Part shown: in pieces, positions 9,331 to 18,276 of the stretch
How the letters are laid out: every line of letters begins with the position of its first letter
Position numbering within the stretch: position 1 is the first letter of the stretch
Assembly: GCA_965216645.1 (NCBI GenBank)
Contig: CBDCGJ010000010.1
Span: forward strand, 39,766-103,765
Origin: CBDCGJ01 sp965216645
Lineage (GTDB): Bacteria > Pseudomonadota > Alphaproteobacteria > GCA-2731375
Length of the DNA stretch: 64,000 bases
Direction of reading: 5' to 3'
Notes under the pieces: generated by a model
Database searches by the model: none
Seen by the model: only the letters and a program-made list of their open reading frames with translations
What the model was told of the DNA's origin: nothing
Position numbers and translations under genes: made by a program

Positions 9331-10302
9331 GTGAAGATCAGTATTCTCGACGACTATTTCTATACCCTGCGTGGATTACCTTGCTTCGCCAAACTGGCCG
9401 GCCACGATGTCACGATTTGGAACGATCATTTGCAGGACGTCGATGGATTAGCCGCGCGGTTGAGCGACACCGAAGCGCTGGTTCTCATTCGCGAGCGGAC
9501 CCAGATCCGCCGCCCATTGATCGAACGACTACCGAATCTGAAACTGATCAGCCAGCGCAGCGTCTATCCCCATATCGACATCGATGCCTGTACGGCGCAT
9601 GGCGTTATCGTTTCGTCGAGCCAGCATCCCGGCACGCCCAGCTATGCGGCGGCGGAGATGACCTGGGGCCTGGTCCTGGCGGCAGCCAGGCAAATCCCGC
9701 AGCAGATGGCCGCCTTACGGCGCGGCGATTGGCAGATCGGCGTCGGCGATACGTTGCGCGGGCGTACGCTCGGGATCTTCGGCTATGGCCGCATCGGTAG
9801 CGCCGTTGCCGGCTACGGCCGGGCTTTCGGGATGAATGTGCTTGTCTGGGCCAGCGCGGAATCGCGCGCCCGCGCGGCTGCGGACGGCTACGCCGTGGCC
9901 GACACCAAGCGGGCCTTCTTCGCCGCGTCGGACGTGTTGTCTTTGCATTTGCGGCTTTACGACAGCACCCGCGGTATCGTCACGGCCGACGATCTGGCGG
10001 CGATGAAACCGGACGCGCTGTTGGTCAATACCAGCCGCGCCCCGCTGATCGAACCGGGAGCGCTGGTCACGGCCTTGAAGGCAGGCAGGCCCGGCATGGC
10101 CGCTGTCGACGTTTACGAGAACGAACCGCTTCGTGATCCAAACGACCCGCTGCTGCAACTGCCGAACGTGGTTGCGACGCCGCATATCGGCTATGTCACG
10201 AGGCAAGAGTACGAAATCCAGTTCACCGACATCTTCGATCAGATCGTCGCTTATGCGGCGGGCGCCCCGATCAATGTGGTCAATCCGGATGTCCTCGCCT
10301 AG
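9331..10302 (+). CDS. D-2-hydroxyacid dehydrogenase (NAD-binding)
   Basis: NAD(P)-dependent D-isomer 2-hydroxyacid dehydrogenase family protein, 323 residues, reducing a 2-oxoacid or oxidising a D-2-hydroxyacid. The Rossmann motif GIFGYGRIGSAV is followed by the conserved catalytic set: VNTSRAPLIE (Arg), DVYENEP (Glu) and ATPHIGYVT (His). The N-terminus has the family split-domain form with a HPGTPSYAAAEMTWGL hinge. The start is GTG at 9331 behind GGGAGG. Only a short divergent spacer separates it from the cyclase regulator. The substrate is unknown. Confidence 0.87.
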   Translation: MKISILDDYFYTLRGLPCFAKLAGHDVTIWNDHLQDVDGLAARLSDTEALVLIRERTQIRRPLIERLPNLKLISQRSVYPHIDIDACTAHGVIVSSSQHPGTPSYAAAEMTWGLVLAAARQIPQQMAALRRGDWQIGVGDTLRGRTLGIFGYGRIGSAVAGYGRAFGMNVLVWASAESRARAAADGYAVADTKRAFFAASDVLSLHLRLYDSTRGIVTADDLAAMKPDALLVNTSRAPLIEPGALVTALKAGRPGMAAVDVYENEPLRDPNDPLLQLPNVVATPHIGYVTRQEYEIQFTDIFDQIVAYAAGAPINVVNPDVLA

Positions 10303-10378
10303 TCGCGCTCTTACCAATATCCATGGGTCTTGGTATCATCAACCATCTGGAACCGCTAAACCATTGCAGGTGTTGAAT

Positions 10379-12625
10379 ATGTTTGGCCGTCCCCTCCTCG
10401 TCGCCGCGCTTCTTTTTTTCGGCCTATGCGTCGCCGCGCAGGCCCAAACGTCAACCGAGACAGCCGCGCCGACACCGGCCAGCGAGGCCGCGAAAATTCT
10501 CCGCTCCGGCGATCCGGAAGTCAGCGGCCAATTGCTGCGCGATCTGATCGCGCGATTGAGCGACGAGGAAGTGCGTCAGCTGCTGCTGGAACGTTTCGAC
10601 CTGGCGGTGGAGGAAAAGCGACAGCAGCAATTCGCCATGTCGGGCATACATTTCAAAGCGGGCGAGGTGCGCGAACGTTTGGTCAAGCTGGCCCATGCCG
10701 TCGACGATGTGCCGGCGGAGATCGGCGCCGCGGTGCGCAAGTTCCTCGACGGCCGGCCGATGAGCACCTTGACCTGGGTCCTTGTCGGCTGCGTCGTTAT
10801 CGTCATCACCGGCCTGATTTTCGAGTGGCTGTTCACCTGGGCAACCCGAAACTTGCGGGCCCGTATCCTATCCGCCAACCCGGTTCACCCCGTCGCCAAA
10901 TGCCTGTTCCCGTTCGCCCGGCTAATCATCAATCTGACCGGCGTGTTGGCGTTTCTGATCGGCGCGGTCATCGCCTTCTTCGTGCTTTACGAGGGCCATG
11001 AAGACACCCGCATCGTCATCATGACCTATCTCGGCATGATCTGCGCGGTCCGTGCCTTTACCTATGGCTTCCAATTCATACTGGCGCCGAATACACCGAA
11101 CTTGCGGCTTGTGAATTTCCCGGACAGCGATGCCCGTTTCGTCTATCGGCGTTGTCTGGTGGTGGCCTGGACCGCCGGCCTGGTCACCAGCACGACCGGA
11201 TTGCTCGGTTATTTCGGAATCTCGGAAGAGGTGCGTTTCCTGTTGTCGTTGGGTGCCGGCATTATCATCTGCGCCGCCATGATCAACGCGCTGCTCGGTG
11301 CCAAGAAAAGCATTAGCGCGGATATCCGGGGCAACGCAGATATCGGTCGGGTGCGCGGCGCGATCGCCGATGCCTGGCCGTATGTCACATCGATCTGCGT
11401 GATCCTGATATTGATCAGCGCCATTGTTCTGTTCATGGTCGGTCTGCAGCTGCCTTACACGGTTGGCTTGGGTACGTTGGGGATCCTGATCGTTCTACCG
11501 CATCTGGATTCGGCCATCGACCGCACCGCCCGCTTCCGCGCCGACGGTGGCACCGACGAGTACCAGTTGGTAATCTTCAAAGCGCTGCGTATCTTCGTCA
11601 ATGTTTTCGCACTTTTCCTCCTGGTCCAACTCTGGGGGGTCAATATCGGCGAGGTCGCCCGGCAAAGCGTCGGCGGCCGCGTCGCCGGCGCTCTGCTGGA
11701 CATCGGCGCGACCGCGCTGATCGCCTACATTCTGTGGCAGATGGCGCGCATTTGGATCGATCGTGCGCTGGCCAAGGACAGGGAGGAAAGCGGTGTCGTC
11801 GACGGCGATGGCGACGAAGGCGGCCAGGGCGGCACCCGGCTCAGCACCCTCCTGCCTCTCATCCGCACCAGTCTGCAGATCACCATCGCCGTGATTGCGA
11901 CGCTCGTCATTCTTTCCGGCATTGGCGTCGATATTGGCCCACTGCTGGCCGGTGCCGGTGTCGTCGGATTGGCCATCGGTTTCGGCGCCCAGGCGTTGGT
12001 CAGAGACATTGTCTCCGGCGTTTTCTTCCTGATCGACGATGCCTTCCGGGTCGGCGAATATATCGATGTCGGCGACGTCAAGGGATCGGTTGAGAAAATT
12101 TCGATCCGCTCTCTCCGCCTGCGCCATCATCGCGGCCTGTTGCACACCATCCCGTTCGGCGAGATCCGTCATCTGACCAATTTCAGCCGCGACTGGGTAA
12201 TCATGAAGATGGAATTCCGCCTGACCTACGACACCGACGTCAACAAGGTGAAAAAACTGTTCAAGGTGATCGGCGCCGAAATGCTGGAGCATCCGACTTT
12301 GGGCGAAGGCTTCATCGAACCTTTCAAATCCCAAGGCGTCAAACGCATGGAGGACAGCGCCATGATCCTGGGCAGCAAGTTCAAGGCCAAACCCGGGCAG
12401 CAATTCATGATCCGTAAGGAGATTTACAATCGGGTGCAGAAAGCCTTCGCCGAAAACGATATCCATTTCGCCCATCGCCGTGTGGCCATCGATTTGCCGG
12501 ACGGGATCGACCCGGAGTCGGAACAAGGCAAGGCTCTAGGCAACGCAGCCGCGGCGGCAATCGCGGCGGAAGAAGAACAGCAGACGACCGGCGCCGGCCC
12601 CAAAACGGCCGCCCAAGCGTCATGA
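10379..12625 (+). CDS. MscS-family mechanosensitive ion channel with periplasmic N-terminus
   Basis: Inner-membrane channel of 748 residues, predicted to release solutes on hypo-osmotic shock. The start at 10379 gives a clear signal peptide (MFGRPLLVAALLFFGLCVAAQAQ), a ~110-residue periplasmic domain rich in Ala/Glu, then about ten membrane segments. The MscS core follows: a pore helix LLAGAGVVGLAIGFGAQALV, then VSGVFFLIDDAFRVGEYIDVGD (beta domain) and a mixed alpha/beta C-terminal domain. The open frame extends 82 codons upstream but that part overlaps the dehydrogenase gene. It overlaps the next gene by 4 bp (ATGA). Confidence 0.88.
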   Translation: MFGRPLLVAALLFFGLCVAAQAQTSTETAAPTPASEAAKILRSGDPEVSGQLLRDLIARLSDEEVRQLLLERFDLAVEEKRQQQFAMSGIHFKAGEVRERLVKLAHAVDDVPAEIGAAVRKFLDGRPMSTLTWVLVGCVVIVITGLIFEWLFTWATRNLRARILSANPVHPVAKCLFPFARLIINLTGVLAFLIGAVIAFFVLYEGHEDTRIVIMTYLGMICAVRAFTYGFQFILAPNTPNLRLVNFPDSDARFVYRRCLVVAWTAGLVTSTTGLLGYFGISEEVRFLLSLGAGIIICAAMINALLGAKKSISADIRGNADIGRVRGAIADAWPYVTSICVILILISAIVLFMVGLQLPYTVGLGTLGILIVLPHLDSAIDRTARFRADGGTDEYQLVIFKALRIFVNVFALFLLVQLWGVNIGEVARQSVGGRVAGALLDIGATALIAYILWQMARIWIDRALAKDREESGVVDGDGDEGGQGGTRLSTLLPLIRTSLQITIAVIATLVILSGIGVDIGPLLAGAGVVGLAIGFGAQALVRDIVSGVFFLIDDAFRVGEYIDVGDVKGSVEKISIRSLRLRHHRGLLHTIPFGEIRHLTNFSRDWVIMKMEFRLTYDTDVNKVKKLFKVIGAEMLEHPTLGEGFIEPFKSQGVKRMEDSAMILGSKFKAKPGQQFMIRKEIYNRVQKAFAENDIHFAHRRVAIDLPDGIDPESEQGKALGNAAAAAIAAEEEQQTTGAGPKTAAQAS

Positions 12626-13554
12626 GCCCGCCGCTTCACCCTGACATGCAGGTGCTGCTGGCAGCCCGCGATCCGGCGCCGGCGGATCAAACTATCGATC
12701 AGGCCCGCGCCGCCTGGACCGCCTATAGCAGCAAGCTCGCCCAGCCGCCGCCCGCCAACATGACGGTGTTCGACCGCGATGTCCCGGTCGACGGCCGGGC
12801 GGTGCCGGTGCGGGTCTACCACCCGGCCAGCGGCACGGCACCGGGGCCGGTCATACAATACATGCATGGCGGCGGCTTCATGAAAGGCGATCTGGATAGC
12901 TCCGACAGCATCGCCTGGGGCTTCGCCGAGGCGACTGGGGCCAGCGTGGTCAGCGTCGATTACCGCCTGACGCCGGAGCATCCCTTTCCCGCCGCCTTCG
13001 ACGACTGTTACGGCATCTTGACGTGGTTGGCCGGTCACGGCCAGGACATCGACGTCGACGGCAATCGGTTGGCGGTCGCCGGCGATAGTGCCGGCGGCAG
13101 TTTGGCCGCCGCCGTCTCCCTGGCGGCGCGCGACCGCAGTGGGCCGAAGATCCTGGCCCAGGCGCTGATCTATCCGGGCACCGGCCTCAATCAAGATGCG
13201 CCGTCCTATGTCGAGCATGCCGAGGGGCCGGGCCTGACGACCGCCAGCACGCGCGCGTATCGCGACATGTATCTGCCCGACGATCCGGAGACAGAGAATC
13301 CCTATGCCCGCCCGGTGATGGCCCGCGACCACGGCAACCTACCGCCGGCCCATGTTCATTCGGCGGAGATCGATCCGATCCGCGACGACGGCCGGGTCTA
13401 CGCCGCCAAGCTGGCCCAAGCGGGTTGTCAGGTCAGCTACCGGGAAGCCAAGGCCATGATCCACGGCTTCATGCGCGCGCGTTTTACCGGCGCCGCGGCG
13501 GCAGCCGAATACCGCGCCATTTGCGATTTCCTGCGCCTGCATCTGTTTGCCTGA
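12622..13554 (+). CDS. Alpha/beta hydrolase, hormone-sensitive lipase (HSL) type esterase
   Basis: Carboxylesterase of the HSL/family IV group, 310 residues. Diagnostic motifs are the oxyanion HGGG (YMHGGGFMKGD), the nucleophile elbow GDSAGG, the Asp region (EIDPIRDDG) and the catalytic His (IHGFMR). Its ATG overlaps the MscS stop, so the two are translationally coupled, an odd pairing that probably reflects compaction rather than shared function. No signal peptide, so cytoplasmic. Confidence 0.88.
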   Translation: MSPPLHPDMQVLLAARDPAPADQTIDQARAAWTAYSSKLAQPPPANMTVFDRDVPVDGRAVPVRVYHPASGTAPGPVIQYMHGGGFMKGDLDSSDSIAWGFAEATGASVVSVDYRLTPEHPFPAAFDDCYGILTWLAGHGQDIDVDGNRLAVAGDSAGGSLAAAVSLAARDRSGPKILAQALIYPGTGLNQDAPSYVEHAEGPGLTTASTRAYRDMYLPDDPETENPYARPVMARDHGNLPPAHVHSAEIDPIRDDGRVYAAKLAQAGCQVSYREAKAMIHGFMRARFTGAAAAAEYRAICDFLRLHLFA

Positions 13555-13741
13555 CCGCCTATTTTCCGCGCGCTAACGAAACGAACGATTGGTAACTCCC
13601 TTTACGGCATAAATTGCAATGGGCTAAGCTTCCCGCACGTCGTAGGGGTTGGGGGTGCCGAAACGAAGAATAATGTTCAGGTAGGCGGCGTATATTCGGC
13701 ATCGAAACATTAACAATGAACCGAAACAGGGAGATTCTATT

Positions 13742-14704
13742 GTGAGCCATTTAGCGAAATTCACAGCGGCTTGCGCGATCGCGGGTGGGCTGGTCTTTGC
13801 CTCCACCGCGGCCGTGGCGCAGGAATGCAAACCTTCCAAGTGGGGGAAGGATGACGAGATCGGCGCGGCGAATTATGTCACGCCGGAACAAGTCCTGATG
13901 GCGGCCAAATTGGTCAAGAAGGGGGAAAGCCATCCCCTCGGTATCGTCGTCGATCCGAATATGCCGGCGTTTCCACCGCGCGGCATGATGGTTCAGATCG
14001 TGCAACCGGGCCAGCAAAACGGCCGGCAGACGGCGCAGGACTTCGGTTGGGAAGTCTCCTACAACGATGATATCGCCCAACTTTGGTTCGGCATCGGCCC
14101 GCAATTGGACGGCCTGTCCCATCTCGGCGAAGACGGCATGTACTACAATTGCAATTCGGCCAAAGACTTCATCAATATCAGCGGCGTCAAGAAGCTGAGC
14201 GTCGACAAGATTCCGCCGATGATCGGCCGCGGCGTGTTGATCGATATGGCGAAGCATTTCGGCGTCGAGACCATGGAAGCCGGTCAGGCTTTCGGTTCGG
14301 CCGAAATCCAAGCGGCCATGAAAGCGCAAGGCGTGACTTTGAAACAAGGTGACGTGGTGCTGTTCCACACCGGCTGGACCGACGGCAAGCTGGCGTCCGA
14401 TCCCAAAGCCTGGGTCTCCGGCGAGCCGGGCATCAGCAACGAAGGCGCTCTATGGCTATCGAAGCAAAACCCGATGGCGGTGGGCGCGGACACCTGGGGC
14501 GTTGACGTGGTGCCGCCGGCCAAGGGCGACAAGGTGTTCTACGGTCACATCCATTTCCTGAAGGAAAATGGCATTTATATCCTGGAGACCATGAACACCG
14601 GCCGCCTGGCCAAGGAAGGCGTGAACGAGTTCATGTTCGTACTCGGCCAAGCCCGCATCAAAGGCACGGTGCAGATGATCATCAATCCGGTAGCCATGTG
14701 GTAA
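13742..14704 (+). CDS. Secreted cyclase family protein (kynurenine formamidase-like, PF04199 type)
   Basis: Periplasmic metal-dependent hydrolase of the cyclase/formamidase family, 320 residues. The GTG start at 13742 follows CAGGGAGA. The first ~27 residues are a signal peptide ending AAVAQ. Metal-site region: QLDGLSHLGEDGMYY, a variant of the family HxGTHxDxxxH motif, with IGRGVLIDMAKHFG and LKQGDVVLFHTGW further on as in the family. The family acts on amides or cyclic imides/lactones; the substrate here is unknown. A strong hairpin terminator follows the gene. Confidence 0.82.
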   Translation: MSHLAKFTAACAIAGGLVFASTAAVAQECKPSKWGKDDEIGAANYVTPEQVLMAAKLVKKGESHPLGIVVDPNMPAFPPRGMMVQIVQPGQQNGRQTAQDFGWEVSYNDDIAQLWFGIGPQLDGLSHLGEDGMYYNCNSAKDFINISGVKKLSVDKIPPMIGRGVLIDMAKHFGVETMEAGQAFGSAEIQAAMKAQGVTLKQGDVVLFHTGWTDGKLASDPKAWVSGEPGISNEGALWLSKQNPMAVGADTWGVDVVPPAKGDKVFYGHIHFLKENGIYILETMNTGRLAKEGVNEFMFVLGQARIKGTVQMIINPVAMW

Positions 14705-14727
14705 GCCAACGATAGACATCGTTCGCG

Positions 14728-14760
14728 AGAGGAGCGGCTTCGGCCGCTCCTCTTGGTTTT
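14728..14760 (+). terminator. Rho-independent terminator after the cyclase-family gene
   Basis: A perfect 11-bp stem (14728-14738 with 14743-14753) closed by a TTCG tetraloop and followed by TGGTTTT. It lies 24 bp past the stop at 14704 and ends this plus-strand unit. Confidence 0.85.
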
Positions 14761-14914
14761 GGCCTGAACTTTGGAATCGTTGTTCCGATCCGAAAATGCG
14801 GGTTTTGGATGACGCTCTATATTCCCGTCGTCCCGACCATAGCGAAGCGGAGCGCCGGGACCCATTCCAACCAACTTTGACCCGACATTGGTGGTGCAGA
14901 TGTCAGCGCTGTGA

Positions 14915-14947
14915 ATACCGGATATCCGCTGGCGCGGATTCCGGTAT
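14915..14947. repeat. REP-like hairpin element between convergent genes
   Basis: The arm ATACCGGATATCCGC (14915-14929) pairs with 14934-14947 apart from one bulged base, with a TGGC loop. Just upstream (about 14816-14870) lies another stretch with CGTCCCG and CGGGAC arms. Both resemble short intergenic palindromic repeats of proteobacteria. Together with the terminator they fill the 14,705-14,997 gap, in which no gene is seen. No second copy was noticed in the window. Confidence 0.5.
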
Positions 14948-14997
14948 GACGAGAAACGTTACTATACGAACGGAAATGATGACTGGATAAGATCGGA

Positions 14998-15597
14998 TCA
15001 GCGCCCGCCGCCGCCGATCATGTGCAGGAATTCCCTCCGCGTTGCCGGATCGTCGCGGAAAGCGCCGAGCATGCGGCTGGTGACCATGGACACGCCTTCC
15101 TTGTGGATACCGCGGGTGGTCATACATTGATGTACCGCTTCGATAACCACCGCGGTGCCGAACGGTTCCAGCACATCGTCGATGGTATTGGCGATCTGCG
15201 CCGTCATCTTCTCCTGGATCTGGAGACGCTTGGCATACATCTCGACGGTGCGGGCCAGTTTCGAAATGCCGACCACGCGATGTTTCGGCAGATAGGCGAC
15301 ATGGGCGCGGCCGATGATCGGCTCCAAATGGTGTTCGCAATGGCTTTCGAAAGTGATGTCCTTCAGAACCACCATCTCGTCGTAACCGTCGATCTCCTCG
15401 AAGGTGCGGCGCAGATGCTGTTCCGCGTCTTCACCATAACCGGCGAAATGCTCTTCATAGGCGCGCACCACCCGTTCCGGCGTCCCTTTCAAACCTTCCC
15501 GGTCTGGATTGTCGCCGGCCCACCGTAGGAGTACGCGAACCGCATCCTCCGCTTCCTCGCGGCTCGGCCGTTTGTCCAGGACAAATGCTTCGTTCAT
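14998..15597 (-). CDS. folE: GTP cyclohydrolase I
   Basis: Type I GTP cyclohydrolase (199 aa) converting GTP to 7,8-dihydroneopterin triphosphate for folate or pterin synthesis. Zinc ligands are present: ESHCEHHLEP (Cys, His) and VHQCMTTRG (Cys). Substrate motifs YLPKHRVVGISKLAR and EPFGTAVVIEA are intact. The ATG at 15597 is preferred to a GTG six codons upstream, because GGAGAC is ideally placed for the ATG. Next upstream on the same strand is tldD, 27 bp away. Confidence 0.95.
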   Translation of the reverse strand: MNEAFVLDKRPSREEAEDAVRVLLRWAGDNPDREGLKGTPERVVRAYEEHFAGYGEDAEQHLRRTFEEIDGYDEMVVLKDITFESHCEHHLEPIIGRAHVAYLPKHRVVGISKLARTVEMYAKRLQIQEKMTAQIANTIDDVLEPFGTAVVIEAVHQCMTTRGIHKEGVSMVTSRMLGAFRDDPATRREFLHMIGGGGR

Positions 15598-15624
15598 CGC
15601 GTCGTCTCCATTCACTTAAACCGC

Positions 15625-17046
15625 TCAAACGCCGGTACCGCCGACGGTCAATCCGTCGAGCAGCAAGGTCGGCTGGCCGACCCCCACCGGCACGCCCTGA
15701 CCAGCCTTGCCGCAGGTGCCGATGCCCGGATCGAGCGTCAGATCGTTGCCCACCGCCTGGACCTTGGTCAGGGCGCTCGGCCCGTCGCCGATCAGCGTCG
15801 CGCCCTTGACCGGCGCGCCGACTTTGCCGTTTTCGATCCGATAGGCCTCGGTGCAACTAAAGACGAACTTGCCGGAAGTGATGTCGACCTGACCGCCACC
15901 AAAATTGACCGCGTATAGGCCTTTGTCGACGCGGGCGATGATCTCTTCCGGGTCGTCCTTGCCATTGCGCATGAAGGTATTGGTCATCCGCGGCAGCGGC
16001 ATGTGAGCATAAGATTCGCGCCGGCCGTTACCGGTGGCGGACATACCCATCAGCCGGGCATTCATGCGGTCCTGCATATAACCCTTCAAGATACCGTCTT
16101 CGATCAACACGGTTTCCGAGGTCGGCGTGCCTTCGTCGTCTATGGTCAGCGACCCGCGGCGGTCTGCAATGGTGCCGTCGTCAACGACGGTAACACCGGG
16201 ACTGGCCACGCGCTCACCTAGCAGGCCGGAAAAGGCGGAGGTCTTCTTGCGATTGAAGTCGCCTTCCAAGCCATGACCGATGGCTTCATGCAACAAAATG
16301 CCTGGCCAGCCCGGGCCCAGCACCACCGACATCTCGCCGGCCGGCGCATCCACCGATTCGAGATTGACGAGGGCCTGACGATAGGCCTCATCCACCTGGG
16401 CCTGCCAGTTTTCGGGCTGCAGCCAGTCATGCATCAGAGCCCGCCCGCCGGCGCCATAGCTGCCGCTTTCCTGCCGCTCGCCCTCGCCGGCAATGACGGA
16501 GACATTGAGCCTCACCAAAGGTCGGATGTCGCGCAGACGGCGACCGTCCTGACGCATCACTTCGACGACCTGCCATTCGCCCGCCAGCGAGACCGAGACC
16601 TGCCGCACCCGCTCATCCTTCGCGCGGGCATAGGCGTCGATCTCCTCCAATAGTTTGACCTTGGCGGAAAAATCGACATCGCCCAACGGATTGCCGTCGG
16701 TGTAGAGGGCCCGATTCGTGCCTTCCGGGGCGGCGGCCATGACGCCGCCCTGGCCGCTGCGCACGGCTTTCACCGTGTCCGCCGCCCGGCGCAACGCCGG
16801 TTCGGACAATTCGGAGGCATGGGCATAGCCGGTCTGCTCGCCGGACACGGCGCGGAGGCCGAAACCTTGGGATGTGTTGTAATTGGCGCCCTTCAGCCGA
16901 CCGTCGTCGAAGACCAAGCTTTCGCTTTGCCGATATTCCACGAAAAGCTCGCCGTCATCGGCGCCGTGTAGCGCGTCTTCGACAATGCCGGCGACTTGGC
17001 TTTCGTCCAGCCCGGCGCGTTCGAGTATGTGAGCTTTTTCGGTCAT
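15625..17046 (-). CDS. tldD: Metalloprotease TldD
   Basis: Zinc metalloprotease subunit of 473 residues that, with TldE/PmbA, degrades small peptides and processes modified peptides. The zinc site is LLHEAIGHGLEGD (HExxxH) with distal glycine-rich signatures GTGVHI-like and SGKFVFSCTEAYRIENGK. Full family length. No tldE lies nearby, as is usual since the two are often unlinked. It is divergent from the cox operon, sharing a 334-bp spacer. Confidence 0.93.
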   Translation of the reverse strand: MTEKAHILERAGLDESQVAGIVEDALHGADDGELFVEYRQSESLVFDDGRLKGANYNTSQGFGLRAVSGEQTGYAHASELSEPALRRAADTVKAVRSGQGGVMAAAPEGTNRALYTDGNPLGDVDFSAKVKLLEEIDAYARAKDERVRQVSVSLAGEWQVVEVMRQDGRRLRDIRPLVRLNVSVIAGEGERQESGSYGAGGRALMHDWLQPENWQAQVDEAYRQALVNLESVDAPAGEMSVVLGPGWPGILLHEAIGHGLEGDFNRKKTSAFSGLLGERVASPGVTVVDDGTIADRRGSLTIDDEGTPTSETVLIEDGILKGYMQDRMNARLMGMSATGNGRRESYAHMPLPRMTNTFMRNGKDDPEEIIARVDKGLYAVNFGGGQVDITSGKFVFSCTEAYRIENGKVGAPVKGATLIGDGPSALTKVQAVGNDLTLDPGIGTCGKAGQGVPVGVGQPTLLLDGLTVGGTGV

Positions 17047-17276
17047 GCTAGGTCCTATGCCTTAAATACGGTCGTTCGTTCGATTCGGATTGTCCGCCAA
17101 CCGGCCGATTTCGGCCGCGTTGCGACATTTGGTCGCAGAGTTCGTTTGTCGTTGGCGTTTTAATTGTTCCCATATTGAATTTGAGGGTTTTTCGGCGAAA
17201 TTTAAAGGATTTTCTGCGGAAACTTCGAAATTCGCCGAGCCCGACAGCCACCGCCGGTTTTTCCCCCGCAAATCCC

Positions 17277-17305
17277 TTGTCCCATGACATGGCGCTCTGT
17301 ATAGA
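17277..17305 (+). promoter_or_regulatory. Possible sigma-70-type promoter of the cox operon
   Basis: TTGTCC at 17277-17282 and TATAGA at 17300-17305 are separated by exactly 17 bp, about 75 bp before the coxB start. The surrounding spacer 17,047-17,380 is AT-richer than its neighbours and holds no gene. Upstream of the promoter are near-repeated GAAATTT/GGATTTTC runs that might bind a regulator. Assigned by eye, so only tentative. Confidence 0.35.
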
Positions 17306-17380
17306 TAGGCCTTGGAAATGGGCGGTTATCTGCCGCCTGTTGAGGGTAAGTCTCATCTATTCAGGGCCGAAGGGGTTCCG

Positions 17381-18244
17381 ATGAAGGTTTCGAATTTACT
17401 TGCCGCCATGACGGTCGGGCTGGGCGGTATTTCTCTGTTTTCAGGCGCGGCCGCGGCGGCCGAAGCGGGCCGTCCCGTCCCTTGGCAGATGAATTTTCAA
17501 CGCCCCGTCACACCGGTCGGCGAGGACATGGTGGCGTTTCACGATTTTCTCCTGATCCTGATCACGCTGATCGCGACTTTCGTGCTGATCCTGCTGATCT
17601 ACGTGATGGTCAAATTCAACGCTAAGGCCAATCCAACGCCGTCGAAGACCACGCATAACGCGTTGTTGGAAGTGGTTTGGACTGTCGTTCCGATAATTAT
17701 TCTGGTGGTTGTGGCGGTGCCGTCGTTCAAACTGCTCTATTTTCAGGACGTCGTGCCGAAGTCGGATATGACGATCAAGGCGATCGGGGAGCAGTGGTTC
17801 TGGACCTATCAATATCCGGATCACGGCAACTTCGAATTCGCCGCCAATATGGTCGAGGAGGAGGATCTGAAGGACAAGAGCCTGCGTCTGCTCGATACGG
17901 ATGAGGAGATCGTCGTTCCGGTCGACACCACAGTCAAGGTTCTGGTCACGGCGCGCGCCGATGGCGTATTGCACGCCTGGGCCGTTCCTTCCCTGTTCGT
18001 GAAGATGGACGCGGTGCCCGGCCAGATTAACGAGACCTGGTTCAAGGCGACGGAAGAAGGCACCTATTACGGCCAATGCTCCGAACTTTGCGGCGCCCGT
18101 CACGGCTTCATGCCGATCAAGGTACGGGTCGTCTCGAAGGACGAATTCGAGCAATGGGTGAAGGAAGCCAACGCCAAATTCGACAAGGCCGAAGAAGCCA
18201 AGATCGACAGCGACGACAAGGTAAACGTGGCCGCGCGGCAGTAA
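17381..18244 (+). CDS. coxB: Cytochrome c oxidase subunit II
   Basis: CuA-bearing subunit of aa3-type cytochrome c oxidase (287 aa), which takes electrons from cytochrome c. A signal peptide (residues 1-25) and two membrane helices are followed by the periplasmic cupredoxin domain. The CuA site is visible: HAWAVPSL and GQCSELCGARHGFMPI (C-x3-C, His, Met), plus the aromatic electron-entry patch QWFWTYQYPD. The ATG at 17381 is preferred over an earlier in-frame start because the signal peptide begins there. First gene of the cox operon. Confidence 0.95.
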   Translation: MKVSNLLAAMTVGLGGISLFSGAAAAAEAGRPVPWQMNFQRPVTPVGEDMVAFHDFLLILITLIATFVLILLIYVMVKFNAKANPTPSKTTHNALLEVVWTVVPIIILVVVAVPSFKLLYFQDVVPKSDMTIKAIGEQWFWTYQYPDHGNFEFAANMVEEEDLKDKSLRLLDTDEEIVVPVDTTVKVLVTARADGVLHAWAVPSLFVKMDAVPGQINETWFKATEEGTYYGQCSELCGARHGFMPIKVRVVSKDEFEQWVKEANAKFDKAEEAKIDSDDKVNVAARQ

Positions 18245-18276
18245 GCGCCTGGGCCGGAAATAGCGAGAGATAGACG

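Noticed and set aside
10133..10378. N-terminal extension of the MscS protein by 82 codons
   Set aside because: It lies inside the dehydrogenase gene in another frame, and the signal peptide begins at 10379.
11495..12526. Long minus-strand open frame over the MscS gene
   Set aside because: A mirror frame of high-GC coding sequence; composition (His/Asp/Gln-rich) and lack of start signal show a shadow.
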